Of a stretch of DNA of 64,000 nt, positions 51,261 to 61,202 are shown in pieces (positions within the stretch are counted from its first letter, which is position 1; each line of letters starts with the position of its first letter). The stretch lies in the NCBI GenBank assembly GCA_910576345.1, contig CAJTIT010000012.1, positions 20,240 to 84,239 on the forward strand, in the 5' to 3' direction. The notes beneath the pieces are model-generated. The model was not told the DNA's origin. It searched no databases and saw only the letters and a program-made list of their open reading frames with translations. The position numbers were made by a program, and so were the translations under genes. Origin of the DNA: Erysipelotrichales bacterium. GTDB taxonomy: Bacteria; Bacillota_I; Bacilli_A; Erysipelotrichales; Erysipelotrichaceae.

Positions 51261-52733
51261 ATGAAGAGTAGAGAAAAACTTTCGTCAAGACTTGGGTTTA
51301 TTCTGATATCAGCCGGATGCGCAGTTGGTCTTGGCAATGTATGGCGATTTCCTTATGTCACAGGTCAATTTGGAGGTGCCGCCTTCGTATTGTTATATTT
51401 GTTATTTTTAATTTTATTGGGTCTTCCTATTATGGTTATGGAATTTTCCGTAGGACGTGCATCCCAGTATTCAGCCGCTAAATCATTTGATGTATTGGAA
51501 CCGAAAGGCAGTCGATGGCACTGGCTGAAATACGTATGCGTAAGTGGAAACTATCTGTTAATGATGTTTTATACAACCGTAGGCGGATGGATGATTAATT
51601 ATTGTTTCAAGATGGCAGTCGGTCATTTTGAGGGGTTGAACAATGAAGCTATTTCCCTGACATTCTCCGATATATTGGCAAGTCCAGGACAAAATTTGTT
51701 TTGGATGATTGCGATTACGGCAATTGGTTTCTTTGTGTGCAGCCGTGGTCTTCAAAACGGTGTTGAAAAAATATCTAAGTATATGATGTCCTGTTTATTC
51801 ATTGTGATGATTGTGCTGGTGATTCGTGCAGTGACTTTACCAAATGCAATCGAAGGGTTGAAGTTTTATTTAATACCTGATTTTGGAAAAATGATCGACA
51901 ATGGTTTATGGGAGGCCATTTTCTCTGCGATGGGTCAGGCGTTCTTTACGCTAAGTCTTGGCATTGGTTCTTTGGCGATATTTGGCAGTTATATTGATAA
52001 GAAACGTTCTTTGTTAGGTGAAAGTGTAAATGTCTGTATCTTGGACACTGTTGTAGCGATTGTGGCAGGTCTCATTATATTTCCTGCATGTTTCGCCTTT
52101 GATGTGGCCGCAGACAGTGGTCCGGGGCTTGTATTTGTGACGTTGCCAAATGTTTTCCATGTCATGTCCGGTGGTCGGTTATGGGGCTTTTTGTTTTTCT
52201 TGTTTATGTCATTTGCGGCACTTACTACAATTATTGCAGTTTTTGAAAATATCGTTGCGTTTGCGATGGACTGCGGATGGTCTCGAAAAAAGTCCGTGTT
52301 GGTAAATGCGGTGTTGATTCTGATTTTATCCCTGCCTTGTGTATTTGGCTTTAACTTGCTTTCCTTTATAGAACCAATAGGTGCCGGATCTACGATACAA
52401 GATTTGGAAGATTTTATCGTATCCAATAACATGTTGCCTTTAGGATCTCTCATGTATTTGTTATTTTGCACATTCCGTTATGGATGGAATTGGGACAATT
52501 TCATTGCGGAAGCAAACAGCGGAAAAGGCATGAAATTTCCAAAATGGGCTAGATTTTATGTCAGTTACCTATTACCTTGCATCGTGTTGTTTATCTTCTT
52601 TCAAGGATATATGGAAAAATTCTCTCAGCCTTGGAATTATATCATTCCTTCCATCATATTGATTGGAATGATCTCCATACCTATACAGGCATGGAGAAAT
52701 GGCAAAATAACACAAATGAAAACAAATGCTTAA
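51261..52733 (+). CDS. Neurotransmitter:sodium symporter (NSS/SNF) family transporter
   Basis: 490 residues with about 11-12 membrane helices. The start SSRLGFILISAGCAVGLGNVWRFPYVTGQFGGAAFVLLY is the family signature, with the sodium-site GCAVGLGNVWRFP. It imports amino acids with sodium, like LeuT/MhsT/TnaT. The substrate cannot be read. A leader terminator suggests controlled expression. Confidence 0.94.
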   Translation: MKSREKLSSRLGFILISAGCAVGLGNVWRFPYVTGQFGGAAFVLLYLLFLILLGLPIMVMEFSVGRASQYSAAKSFDVLEPKGSRWHWLKYVCVSGNYLLMMFYTTVGGWMINYCFKMAVGHFEGLNNEAISLTFSDILASPGQNLFWMIAITAIGFFVCSRGLQNGVEKISKYMMSCLFIVMIVLVIRAVTLPNAIEGLKFYLIPDFGKMIDNGLWEAIFSAMGQAFFTLSLGIGSLAIFGSYIDKKRSLLGESVNVCILDTVVAIVAGLIIFPACFAFDVAADSGPGLVFVTLPNVFHVMSGGRLWGFLFFLFMSFAALTTIIAVFENIVAFAMDCGWSRKKSVLVNAVLILILSLPCVFGFNLLSFIEPIGAGSTIQDLEDFIVSNNMLPLGSLMYLLFCTFRYGWNWDNFIAEANSGKGMKFPKWARFYVSYLLPCIVLFIFFQGYMEKFSQPWNYIIPSIILIGMISIPIQAWRNGKITQMKTNA

Positions 52734-52769
52734 TGTATTCGATGAAAATCAGAAAGAAGGAGGAATGTC

Positions 52770-52982
52770 ATGATGGATAAGAAACCTTATATTTGTCCAA
52801 AATGTGGAAATCATCATTATGTGTCGGATCAGTTTCAAGCAACCGGCGGTAATTTCGCTAAAATTTTTGATGTCCAAAACAAGAAATTTATTACCGTCAG
52901 CTGTACGAATTGCGGTTATACAGAATTGTATCGTGAGGAAACAGATGCAGGATGGAATATTCTAGATTTTTTGTCTAATTGA
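52770..52982 (+). CDS. Zinc-ribbon nucleic-acid-binding protein (YpzJ-like)
   Basis: 70 residues. Two CxxC pairs form a zinc ribbon: YICPKCGNHHY and SCTNCGYTELY. The middle KIFDVQNKKFITV matches the small COG3478/zinc_ribbon_13 family. Role unknown. GGAGG precedes the ATG pair and it lies 36 bp after the transporter. Confidence 0.88.
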   Translation: MMDKKPYICPKCGNHHYVSDQFQATGGNFAKIFDVQNKKFITVSCTNCGYTELYREETDAGWNILDFLSN

Positions 52983-53010
52983 AAATCATTGACATCTATA
53001 AGTATTCTAA

Positions 53011-53035
53011 AAGACTATCTTTCGATAGTTTTTTA
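53011..53035 (+). terminator. Rho-independent terminator
   Basis: ACTATC TTTC GATAGT followed by TTTTT, 30 bp past the zinc-ribbon gene. Confidence 0.75.
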
Positions 53036-53094
53036 TTATCATGCATGTTCAACAAATGCTTGTTAATTTCACAATGACTCTTATTTTACATCTT

Positions 53095-54537
53095 TTATAT
53101 CTGATGATGACTGCGTTCTACTTTCCTTATTTTGTTTTTGATAGGACGCTGTTTTAATTCTGTTAGAACCTTCGCTCCCAGATCATGTAATATTTCTACA
53201 TAGGTACCATTGTCTTGTACCTGAATCACACCAATATCATCGAACGCAATCCCTGGTATCTGACAAACGGCACCAACAATATCACCTGCGCGCAATTTTT
53301 GTTTTTTTCCCGCATAAATATATAATCGTGTAATCCCTTCTATAACCAATGATTGCTTTTTTTGTTTTCGTATCCTTTTTGAATTCAATTCCTGTACTTC
53401 TTGTTGCACATCCAATTCTAAATCAAAAATCGCTTTTGGATCGTTTCTGACAATAGAAAAACCATAGGTTTCTTCTATTTTTGAAACAAGCGATTGTTCC
53501 TGACGATCCATCAATGCCACACTCTTACCATAATGACCCATTCTACCACTTCGACCACTGCGATGATAAAACTTCTCTGTTTCCTGAGGAATTTCATAAT
53601 GTACTACCCATTCCACTTCTTCAACATCAATGCCTCTTGCGGCAATATCCGTCGCAATCAAAAATTGTGTTTCTCCATAACGAAACTGTTCCATTTGCTT
53701 GTTGCGCTCCGTTTGATCCATGCCTCCATGAAGGATAGATACATCTAATGATCGCTGCTTGAAAAACTGATACAGCTTGCCACATGATTCACGCGTATTA
53801 CAAAAGATCATTGCACCGGACGGCTTTTGCCACAACAACAATTTCCAAAGAAACTCACTTTTCTTTTTCGTATCGACTTCATATCCCTCTTTCATCAAAT
53901 GATTTTGTGTCAGTGTCGTTTCTTTGCACAAACACATTTGATAAGATTTTGCATATGTATCTGCCAAATCTTTTACTGCGTCGCTGATTGTGGCAGAACA
54001 AAAACAGAAAGTAGGCTTTACGCTCAACGAATCCAATATCCTATGAATATCTTCCAGAAATCCCATCCGGCACATTTCGTCCACTTCATCCAATACAACC
54101 ATTTGTATGTTTTGCATATCCAATGTTCCTTGGCAAATATGATCCCATATCCTTCCGGGCGTACCACAAACGACATGTGTTTTTTGTTTTAAATCCTGGA
54201 TTTGGAAAGACATCGGCTGTTTACCAACCAATGATACACATTTGACACGTTTATGCTTGCCCACCATTTCGCATGTTTCTTTGATTTGTGCGGCAAGTTC
54301 ACGTGTAGGCGCGATTACCAAGCCAAAGCAATGATTCTGTTCCCAATCTAACAAATCCAGCATAGGCAACAAGTATGCGCCTGTTTTCCCACTTCCTGTT
54401 TTCGCCTGCATCATCATGGATCGACGCTTCTTTAACAGCGGGACGGCAAGTTGTTGGATTTCTGTCATAGAATGCCATCCAAGCTGATCCAAAGTTTTTA
54501 AAATTTCAGATGAATCGATATATTTTTGAAAAGACAT
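53095..54537 (-). CDS. DEAD-box RNA helicase, DbpA-like
   Basis: 480 residues. Helicase motifs: Q-motif near MTEIQQLAVP, motif I AKTGSGKTGAY, APTRELAAQ, GTPGRIWDH, motif II VLDEVDEM (DEVD), SATIS, and the C-terminal core with IATDIAARGIDVEEV and YHRSGRSGRMG. The last 75 residues (RLYIYAGKKQKLRAGDIVGAV...) form the RNA-binding domain of DbpA/CshA-like proteins, which bind 23S rRNA. It probably acts in ribosome assembly. Confidence 0.94.
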   Translation of the reverse strand: MSFQKYIDSSEILKTLDQLGWHSMTEIQQLAVPLLKKRRSMMMQAKTGSGKTGAYLLPMLDLLDWEQNHCFGLVIAPTRELAAQIKETCEMVGKHKRVKCVSLVGKQPMSFQIQDLKQKTHVVCGTPGRIWDHICQGTLDMQNIQMVVLDEVDEMCRMGFLEDIHRILDSLSVKPTFCFCSATISDAVKDLADTYAKSYQMCLCKETTLTQNHLMKEGYEVDTKKKSEFLWKLLLWQKPSGAMIFCNTRESCGKLYQFFKQRSLDVSILHGGMDQTERNKQMEQFRYGETQFLIATDIAARGIDVEEVEWVVHYEIPQETEKFYHRSGRSGRMGHYGKSVALMDRQEQSLVSKIEETYGFSIVRNDPKAIFDLELDVQQEVQELNSKRIRKQKKQSLVIEGITRLYIYAGKKQKLRAGDIVGAVCQIPGIAFDDIGVIQVQDNGTYVEILHDLGAKVLTELKQRPIKNKIRKVERSHHQI

Positions 54538-54579
54538 AAAGCCCCTCTTTCTATTCAGCTAACTTACATAAGGCACTTG

Positions 54580-55209
54580 TTAAAACAATATACTTCCAAC
54601 ACGAATCATGGTTGCGCCATGTTGTAAAGCCAATGAATAGTCGCTGCTCATACCCATCGATAATTCACACACATGCGGATATGTTTGTTGCATATCTTTC
54701 AACAGCTGTTCCGCCTGCGCAAAAACATGATCTATTTTTGACACATCCTCCGTATGCGGTCCCATGACCATGATTCCTTTTACTTGAAGATGCGTGCAAT
54801 TTTGCGCATATGCCATCACCTGACGCCATTCATCATACGCAAAACCGCTTTTGGTTACTTCCTTGGCAAGATTAAACTGTAGGCAAACCGATAGAACACG
54901 CTGTACTTTCGCTGCCTGCTTCTCAATTTCATCCAATAAAGAAAGGGAATGAACTGAATGAATCATTGTAACAAACGGCGCAATATATTTTACTTTATTC
55001 GACTGTAAGTGACCGATCATATGCCAACGAATATCCTGTGGCAGATGTTCTCTTTTTTTCAAAAGCTCCTGGACTCTGTTTTCCGCAAAATCACGTTGCC
55101 CTTCCTGATAATATTCCATCATCTTTGTTTCACTTTGATATTTTGACACAATGATCAGTTTTGCATTTTGAAGTTTCTCACAAATGGACTGATATATTTC
55201 TTTCTTCAT
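54580..55209 (-). CDS. YggS/PLPBP-family PLP homeostasis protein
   Basis: 209 residues. The lysine in IIVSKYQSETKMM (about 18-30), FAENRVQELLKK and WHMIGHLQSNKVKYI and the late LSMGMSSDYSLALQHGATMIRVG fit the family exactly. It binds pyridoxal phosphate without known catalysis and keeps vitamin B6 and amino-acid pools in balance. Single gene. Confidence 0.95.
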   Translation of the reverse strand: MKKEIYQSICEKLQNAKLIIVSKYQSETKMMEYYQEGQRDFAENRVQELLKKREHLPQDIRWHMIGHLQSNKVKYIAPFVTMIHSVHSLSLLDEIEKQAAKVQRVLSVCLQFNLAKEVTKSGFAYDEWRQVMAYAQNCTHLQVKGIMVMGPHTEDVSKIDHVFAQAEQLLKDMQQTYPHVCELSMGMSSDYSLALQHGATMIRVGSILF

Positions 55210-55255
55210 GTATACACCTCAATTGTTTATGACTATATTGTATCACATGCCAAAC

Positions 55256-55298
55256 ACCAAAAAAAGACAGAAAACTTCTAATAAAATTCCCTGTCCTT
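55256..55298 (-). terminator. Terminator of the ABC-F/GerA/DUF1905 unit
   Basis: AAGGACAG and CTGTCTTT (one wobble, 20-base loop) followed by TTTTG on the minus strand, 25 bp past the DUF1905 stop. Confidence 0.65.
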
Positions 55299-55323
55299 CT
55301 TAACATCCATATTCACAGAATCG

Positions 55324-55623
55324 TCACTCTCTTACACACACAACCACATGTAGACAATCTCCATCCGATTTTTTCAGTTTTTCACGAATGGATTTTAACA
55401 CGCCAATAATATAACAAATATTTCCCTGCTCATCTTTCAAGCCCATATTAACAATACTGCCCTCATATGGAACGCCATCAAATGTAACATCCACTTTCAC
55501 ACGCCCTTTATGAAATTCCTCACGAATATTCCAAGGAAAAATAACATATGCGCCTTTTGGTGTTTCATGTAGTATAGCATCAAATGAATATGTATCTCTC
55601 AAACCCTTTTCTCCTTTCTTCAT
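55324..55623 (-). CDS. DUF1905 domain protein
   Basis: 99 residues. The pattern YSFDAILHETPKGAYVIFPWNIREEF, then GRVKVDVTFDGVPYEGSIV and ICYIIGVLKSIREKL is that of the DUF1905 beta-barrel fold. Function unknown. The ATG overlaps the GerA stop (ATGA). Confidence 0.88.
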   Translation of the reverse strand: MKKGEKGLRDTYSFDAILHETPKGAYVIFPWNIREEFHKGRVKVDVTFDGVPYEGSIVNMGLKDEQGNICYIIGVLKSIREKLKKSDGDCLHVVVCVRE

Positions 55624-57029
55624 CCGTTTTGATGATCCCGCAGCTTCTTTCGCATAAAGATCATCTTAAAATCCGACCAGTTGAATGGTATCAACGGATA
55701 TAAATAACTTTGTTTGGACACGGTCTTGGCATTGTATAAAATCAACGCCATGAGTACCAATCCGATCCATAAACCATAACTTGGCAATAAAGCAATGAGA
55801 ATCAGCATCATGACTCGCATAAACTTCACACCATATCCCAATTCATAACTTGGCTGCGTAAAGTTCGCCAATGCGACAAACGCCATGTATAAAATCACCT
55901 CTGGCGCAAACCACCCTGCATTGACCGCAAAATCTCCTAAAATCAAAGCGCCGATAATACTAAAAGAACTGTTTAAAGAACTGGGCGTATTTAGCGATGC
56001 CAGTTTCAGCGCATCAATGCCAAACTCCAAAATCAATAACTGCACGATGATAGGCAGATTGCCACTATCCTCTATGATCGCAAATGACAGCCATGAAGGT
56101 GCCAAATGCGGATTGGAGTTAAAATAAAACCAAAAGGGCGTGACCAACAATGTCGCAAAAAACACACCGATACGTATACAGCGAAGATAGATTCCGGTAA
56201 TGGGCGGTAAATAATAATCCTGTGCTTCCTGAACAAAATCAAAGAAATAGGTAGGCAAAATCAAAACAGAAGGACTATTGTCAATAATCAAAATCACTTT
56301 TCCTTCTAAAATATTAGACGCTGCCGCATCCGGACGTTCCGTATAACGAACCTTTGGAAAAGGCGAAAACCATTTTCCGGGAACCAGCGCTTCAGCCAAC
56401 GACTCTTGTGCCATCATTAGCGCTTCCACTTGAATTTCAGATATAATATCACGAATGCGTTGTAACATATCCATATCAACTTTATGTTCCATATAACAAA
56501 GCACAAGATCGGTTTTTGATATTGTTCCAACATTGGTATATTCCATTCTTAGTCTTGGGTCGCGAATACGTCTTCGTATCAATGCCGTATTGAAAACCAA
56601 TGTCTCCACAAAGCCATCTCGACTTCCGCGCAACACACGATCATCTTCCGGTTCTTCCATGCCTCTGGTCGGGTATGTACGAGCATCCACCAATAGTGCA
56701 GTTTCATAACCTTCGATAATCAAAACGATCGTTCCTGATAATACAGATGTCACCATTTGATTTAAATCAGAGCTTAAATCAACTTCGATATAAGATACCA
56801 ACTGTTCACTTAATGCTTGAATGGATTTTGCCTGATCCATTTTAGAAAGATCCGCCTTCAATATGAACTCCATCATTTTTTCCAGCACTTCATCTTTCAC
56901 AAAACCATCAATACAATAAAACGCAGTCTGCTTATCCTGTACAAGCAGATTGCGTCTGATCACATCAAAATTTTCTTTAACCCGCAGTCTTTGATCCAGT
57001 TCTTTTGTCAATGTTTCATACGATTTCAT
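55620..57029 (-). CDS. Spore germination protein, GerA/SpoVAF family
   Basis: 469 residues from the ATG at 57029. The N-terminal soluble part contains RGSRDGFVETLVFNTALIRRRIRDPRLRMEYTNVG, the GerAA/SpoVAF signature; five to six membrane helices follow (YLRCIRIGVFFATLLVTPFWFYF on). There are no neighbouring GerAB/GerAC genes, which favours SpoVAF, a spore membrane protein that helps germination. It implies a spore-forming ancestry. Confidence 0.92.
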   Translation of the reverse strand: MKSYETLTKELDQRLRVKENFDVIRRNLLVQDKQTAFYCIDGFVKDEVLEKMMEFILKADLSKMDQAKSIQALSEQLVSYIEVDLSSDLNQMVTSVLSGTIVLIIEGYETALLVDARTYPTRGMEEPEDDRVLRGSRDGFVETLVFNTALIRRRIRDPRLRMEYTNVGTISKTDLVLCYMEHKVDMDMLQRIRDIISEIQVEALMMAQESLAEALVPGKWFSPFPKVRYTERPDAAASNILEGKVILIIDNSPSVLILPTYFFDFVQEAQDYYLPPITGIYLRCIRIGVFFATLLVTPFWFYFNSNPHLAPSWLSFAIIEDSGNLPIIVQLLILEFGIDALKLASLNTPSSLNSSFSIIGALILGDFAVNAGWFAPEVILYMAFVALANFTQPSYELGYGVKFMRVMMLILIALLPSYGLWIGLVLMALILYNAKTVSKQSYLYPLIPFNWSDFKMIFMRKKLRDHQNG

Positions 57030-57079
57030 AACATCACCATGTTTATGATGTGTAAAAATCACTTTACTTATACGAATAA

Positions 57080-58930
57080 TCAAGAAATCATTTCACTATA
57101 CGTCTCCCATAATTCCATTAAATGTTCAATCTCATTATGAACATCATCAATCATTTGATCGAGTTCATTCATTTTGCGAAAATCATGATAATATTCCGGT
57201 TCGAAACGTCTTTCACGAAGCTCTTCCAAATATGCTTCTTTTTCATCGATTTGTTTTTCCAGCTTCTTGATTTCTTTTCCATAATTGATCATACGCACCG
57301 GTTTTTGTTTTTGTGTGACAGTTTCTTTTATTTGCGGTTCTGCACCATTTTTTTTACGCTCCATATATTCTTGATAATTCAAAGGATAATACAGCGCTTT
57401 TCCCTCATCAATCACCAGAATAGCCGTTGCGATCTTGGAAATGAAATAACGATCGTGCGAAACAAATAACATTGTTCCTGTATATCCTTTCAGCGAATCC
57501 TCCAACGCTTCTTTTCCCAATAGATCCAAATGATTGGTTGGCTCATCCAAAACCAGAAAATTGGGTTGTTTCAACACCAATTTTACTAGCGACAATCGTA
57601 CTTTTTCTCCACCGGATAAGCAATCGACAGTTTTCAATACATCTTCGCCTTGAAATAAAAAGGATCCCAAAATGGTGCGTACTTCACTTTTGGTAAGCGT
57701 GTCATATTCATCCCAAACTTCTTCCAACACGGTTTTGTTGGAGTGAAACTGTGCAAGTTCCTGATCAAAATATCCCGGTTCAATCTGATGACCATATAAA
57801 TAGTCACCACCAAGGGAAGCAACCTGTCCCATAATCGTTTTCACAAACGTGGATTTTCCTTTACCGTTAGGCCCCAATACAGCCACTTTCTCTCCCTGCA
57901 TGATTTCCAGATTGATACTGCACAACGGCTCATCATAGCCAATCACAAGATTTTTTACTTCCAAAACGCGTTTTCCACCTTTCACCTTTGGTGTAAATCG
58001 CGCATGAAATGTATGTGTATCTGCACTTGGGTCTTCAATTTTCTCCATTCGATCCAAATATTTGATTTTTGATTGTGCAAAAGCTGCTTTGTTCTTTTTG
58101 TATCGAAACTTCTCGATCAACTCTTCCAATCGTGCAATTTCTTTCTGTTGTCTGGCATAAGCGCTTTTCTGTTTTTCTATATCCGACTGTTTCACATTTT
58201 GATAATTTGTATAATTGCCGGGATAACGGCGCATAACACCATACTCCAATTCATACACCACATCAACGACATCATCCAAAAACATGCGATCATGTGATAC
58301 GAGTACGACCGCTTTGGGATAACGTTTCACATAGCCTTCCAACCATTCAATCGTATCCAAATCCAAATGATTGGTTGGCTCATCCAACAATAAAATATCC
58401 GGTTTTGATAATAACAGTTTTACAAATGCCAGTCTTGTTTTTTGTCCTCCACTGAATGTATCAATGGTCCGATTGAGATCATCCAATGAAAAATTGAATT
58501 TCGTCAATACCGTTCTCATCTCAGCTTCATACGTATATCCGCCTGCTTCTTCAAAAGCCTGTGCCAGATTCGCATATTTATTTAACAATTCTTCGTCTGC
58601 GCCATTTGTCATCGCTTCTGTTAATTCATCCAATCGTTTCTGCATTTCTTTTATACGCAAAAAAGCTGTTTCCAGTTCCTCTTGGACCGTATGTGTTTCA
58701 TCTCGGAAAGTGGTCTGTGCCAAATAACCAATACTCGTATTGTTTTCTTTATGGATATTACCTCGATCCAACTCTTCCAAACCAGCCATGATTTTTAATA
58801 ATGTGGTCTTCCCACATCCGTTTCTTCCAATCACAGCGATTTTTTCATTATTTCTGATTTCAAATTGAATATCTTCAAATATCATATTTGCGCCAAAATA
58901 TTTGCATCCTTTATGTATTTGATAGCGCAT
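57080..58930 (-). CDS. ABC-F family translation factor
   Basis: 616 residues, two ABC domains without membrane parts. Walker A motifs GRNGCGKTTLL and GPNGKGKSTFV, signatures FSGGQKTRLAF and LSGGEKVRLSL, and Walker B LLLDEPTNHLDL twice. A linker (about 230-310) and a coiled-coil tail (EKQIDEKEAYLEELRE) match the ABC-F YdiF/YfmM type that acts on ribosomes. Antibiotic protection is possible but not implied by sequence. Confidence 0.95.
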   Translation of the reverse strand: MRYQIHKGCKYFGANMIFEDIQFEIRNNEKIAVIGRNGCGKTTLLKIMAGLEELDRGNIHKENNTSIGYLAQTTFRDETHTVQEELETAFLRIKEMQKRLDELTEAMTNGADEELLNKYANLAQAFEEAGGYTYEAEMRTVLTKFNFSLDDLNRTIDTFSGGQKTRLAFVKLLLSKPDILLLDEPTNHLDLDTIEWLEGYVKRYPKAVVLVSHDRMFLDDVVDVVYELEYGVMRRYPGNYTNYQNVKQSDIEKQKSAYARQQKEIARLEELIEKFRYKKNKAAFAQSKIKYLDRMEKIEDPSADTHTFHARFTPKVKGGKRVLEVKNLVIGYDEPLCSINLEIMQGEKVAVLGPNGKGKSTFVKTIMGQVASLGGDYLYGHQIEPGYFDQELAQFHSNKTVLEEVWDEYDTLTKSEVRTILGSFLFQGEDVLKTVDCLSGGEKVRLSLVKLVLKQPNFLVLDEPTNHLDLLGKEALEDSLKGYTGTMLFVSHDRYFISKIATAILVIDEGKALYYPLNYQEYMERKKNGAEPQIKETVTQKQKPVRMINYGKEIKKLEKQIDEKEAYLEELRERRFEPEYYHDFRKMNELDQMIDDVHNEIEHLMELWETYSEMIS

Positions 58931-58958
58931 TCCGCATCATCCTCTCAGTTACATTAGA

Positions 58959-60254
58959 TTATTTTTTACCATGGATTGCTTTTACAAACGCTTCACTGAA
59001 TTGTTTTAAAATATCATCCTGTTTTTGTTTCCACAAAGCAACGTCATCCGCATTGCTTAAATAAATGAAATTCACTGATATCGCATACATGCCTGTATTT
59101 CCTTCTGCCACAAACGATGCATTTGTTTTTGCATCCGCATTCATTTGTGCTGCGCCGGTTGCACGTCCTCCACTTTCTCTGATTGCCGGAAACGAATCAT
59201 AGATTTCTTTGCCTGCGCTCCCTATTAACGGACATGACGCAACCCCTTCACTATGCGATTTCCATGTATACGCATTGGAAGCTTGTAACGGCGTATTCTT
59301 TGACAGCGCATAACCAATCGAATTGCTTAATGATCCAGACGCTTGATCAGAATGGTAAATTTCAAATCCGCGCACGGTGCTCTGTGAAGATGCATTCATG
59401 CCCAATTCTATATAATATTTTGCCCCTGATTGATAAGCACGGTCCATAATACCATCGAAACCATAATAAGAAAGTGGTTCTAATGCTTCTTCTTTAGCAA
59501 TGGCTACACGCAATCCATAAGATTCCAAATATGCTTTGATTTTTTCCGCCGCTTTCTGCATCTCCTCCGCTTCATTCATACCGTTGGCACTTCCCACAGG
59601 CTGTGCAAAGCCATTGACCAAACGAGGTCCATAAGGATCCAAAAAAACATCCACACTTTCTTCTTGGATTTCTACATCTTCAATCTTTATAAACAAAGTA
59701 TTGTCTTTCAGTGTTTCTTCGCTCAACTGCTTATCCGCAATGAGTGTTATAACTTTTTGTTTACCGTTTCGTGCCACACTGTAAAATGGCTCACTTCGTA
59801 TCGCTTCCTGATACGTCAAACGCTTTTTTACGACTTGATCATTCAAATAAATGGAATAAAGCCCGGAAGGTAATTCTCCGACATCGATTTTACGGTCCAC
59901 ATAGCTTTCCATTGTATATGTAAATGTTTCATCGCTACATAAATTTATCAATTCCACTGTTTTTCGACTGATGGGATCCATCTTCTCTAAATCATATGGG
60001 TTTTGAAACAAATTCAAGCTTTCTCCATAAAATAGATAATCCGATACCTCATAAGTTTCTGTATAGCTTTCTTTCAATAACTGTTCACTTTGATGCTTGT
60101 TAAAACCACAGATGGAAATTTCACTTTTTTTCTCACCTGTCAAGGATTGTATAATGAAATAGACGCCAATACTCAAAACACATAGAAAAAGAACAGCCAG
60201 CACATAGCGTATTTTTTTCTTTTTACCTGTATCTTTTGGCGGAACATATGCCAT
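58959..60254 (-). CDS. Amidase_3-like envelope protein lacking zinc ligands
   Basis: 431 residues. A membrane anchor (about 15-36) is followed by an external domain (about 60-200) and an Amidase_3 (N-acetylmuramoyl-L-alanine amidase) fold. The usual D-P-G-H-G-G strand reads VFLDPYGPRL, and S-I-H-x-N reads ELGMNAS, so both His ligands are missing; NEAEEMQKAAEKIKAYLESYGL and GNTGMYAISVNFIYLSN keep the fold. It probably binds peptidoglycan or regulates a partner instead of cutting. Adjacent to licD. Confidence 0.82.
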   Translation of the reverse strand: MAYVPPKDTGKKKKIRYVLAVLFLCVLSIGVYFIIQSLTGEKKSEISICGFNKHQSEQLLKESYTETYEVSDYLFYGESLNLFQNPYDLEKMDPISRKTVELINLCSDETFTYTMESYVDRKIDVGELPSGLYSIYLNDQVVKKRLTYQEAIRSEPFYSVARNGKQKVITLIADKQLSEETLKDNTLFIKIEDVEIQEESVDVFLDPYGPRLVNGFAQPVGSANGMNEAEEMQKAAEKIKAYLESYGLRVAIAKEEALEPLSYYGFDGIMDRAYQSGAKYYIELGMNASSQSTVRGFEIYHSDQASGSLSNSIGYALSKNTPLQASNAYTWKSHSEGVASCPLIGSAGKEIYDSFPAIRESGGRATGAAQMNADAKTNASFVAEGNTGMYAISVNFIYLSNADDVALWKQKQDDILKQFSEAFVKAIHGKK

Positions 60255-60270
60255 GTGTCATCCTTCTCTC

Positions 60271-61080
60271 TTATAACCATGCGTCTTTGATATGTTTTGG
60301 TTTTTGATCTTTTAGCGGTGGATAGCTCATATGAGACGGGGATACTTCAATATCCAGCATCCATTTTGGATCATTGGGTATTTGAAACTGCGCATCTTCA
60401 AAGGGAACACGCTGCAGTGGAAATACGCTGCTTTTGGGATAGCGAACCGGATGCAGAATGGGATTGAAACACCAAGTAAGCGCATAACCAATGGATTCAC
60501 TGTTTTTATTTTTCTCTGCGTATTTTTTTGCGTTTCGCATAAATGCTCGTTTGAGTGGCAATGGATTGATATGAAGATTTTCAAAAACAGTAATGATGCA
60601 CATTAAGAAAAAACTCCACAATCTTCTAGGCAGATCTTTGTGCGTCTGCGTCGCAATGGGATCACAGACAAAAATATCAATAAACAAGCCATCTCCATGT
60701 TCACATTTGCTTTTCATTAACGTATTGTATTCTTTGATCTTTGTACCTTTCAACACAAGTTTACTTGGAACACAAACATTGAATTTATTATCATTTTCAA
60801 AACATTGAAAGACGTATCGTTCAGGAAGATCAAATACCGCCTTTTTGATAAAACGCTCGTAATCTTCACGCATCATAGCGATATCCATATCATCATCCCA
60901 TGGAATGAAACCACCATGGCGAACGGCGCCCAATGCACTTCCTCCACTCAGCCAATAAGGAATCTTATGTTTTTGACATACACGATCGATATCTTTCATC
61001 ATTTCTAACAAAACACGATGAACGTCTGCGACTGTGACAATACTTCCATCTTCATGTTCCGCTATGATATACTCTTTCAT
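60271..61080 (-). CDS. LicD-family phosphotransferase
   Basis: 269 residues from the ATG at 61080, eight bases after AGAAGG; a GTG nine bases earlier lies too close to it. YWLSGGSALGAVRHGGFIPWDDDMDIAMMREDYERF is the LicD signature with its acidic metal site. The family transfers phosphocholine or related phospho-groups to teichoic acids and glycans. No choline uptake or activation genes are near. The substrate is unknown. Confidence 0.93.
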   Translation of the reverse strand: MKEYIIAEHEDGSIVTVADVHRVLLEMMKDIDRVCQKHKIPYWLSGGSALGAVRHGGFIPWDDDMDIAMMREDYERFIKKAVFDLPERYVFQCFENDNKFNVCVPSKLVLKGTKIKEYNTLMKSKCEHGDGLFIDIFVCDPIATQTHKDLPRRLWSFFLMCIITVFENLHINPLPLKRAFMRNAKKYAEKNKNSESIGYALTWCFNPILHPVRYPKSSVFPLQRVPFEDAQFQIPNDPKWMLDIEVSPSHMSYPPLKDQKPKHIKDAWL

Positions 61081-61172
61081 ATGCTTCACCTTCTATAATT
61101 ATAAAAGAAATCATCAAAAAGCTCAATCTCTTTTATCATAACATCACAAATTTGTTAGAAAACGTTTTCTGT

Positions 61173-61201
61173 AAAAAAAATACCGAAATTGATTTCGATA
61201 T
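61173..61201 (-). terminator. Rho-independent terminator
   Basis: ATATCGAAA TCAA TTTCGGTAT followed by TTTTTTT on the minus strand, right at the end of the RraB-like gene. Confidence 0.8.
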
Positions 61202-61202
61202 T

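Noticed and set aside
53481..54192. Four plus-strand frames opposite the DEAD-box helicase
   Set aside because: All helicase motifs are intact on the minus strand.
57080..58930. ABC-F gene as an antibiotic-resistance determinant
   Set aside because: Motifs are common to housekeeping ABC-F proteins; no sequence feature points to a drug-protection subgroup.
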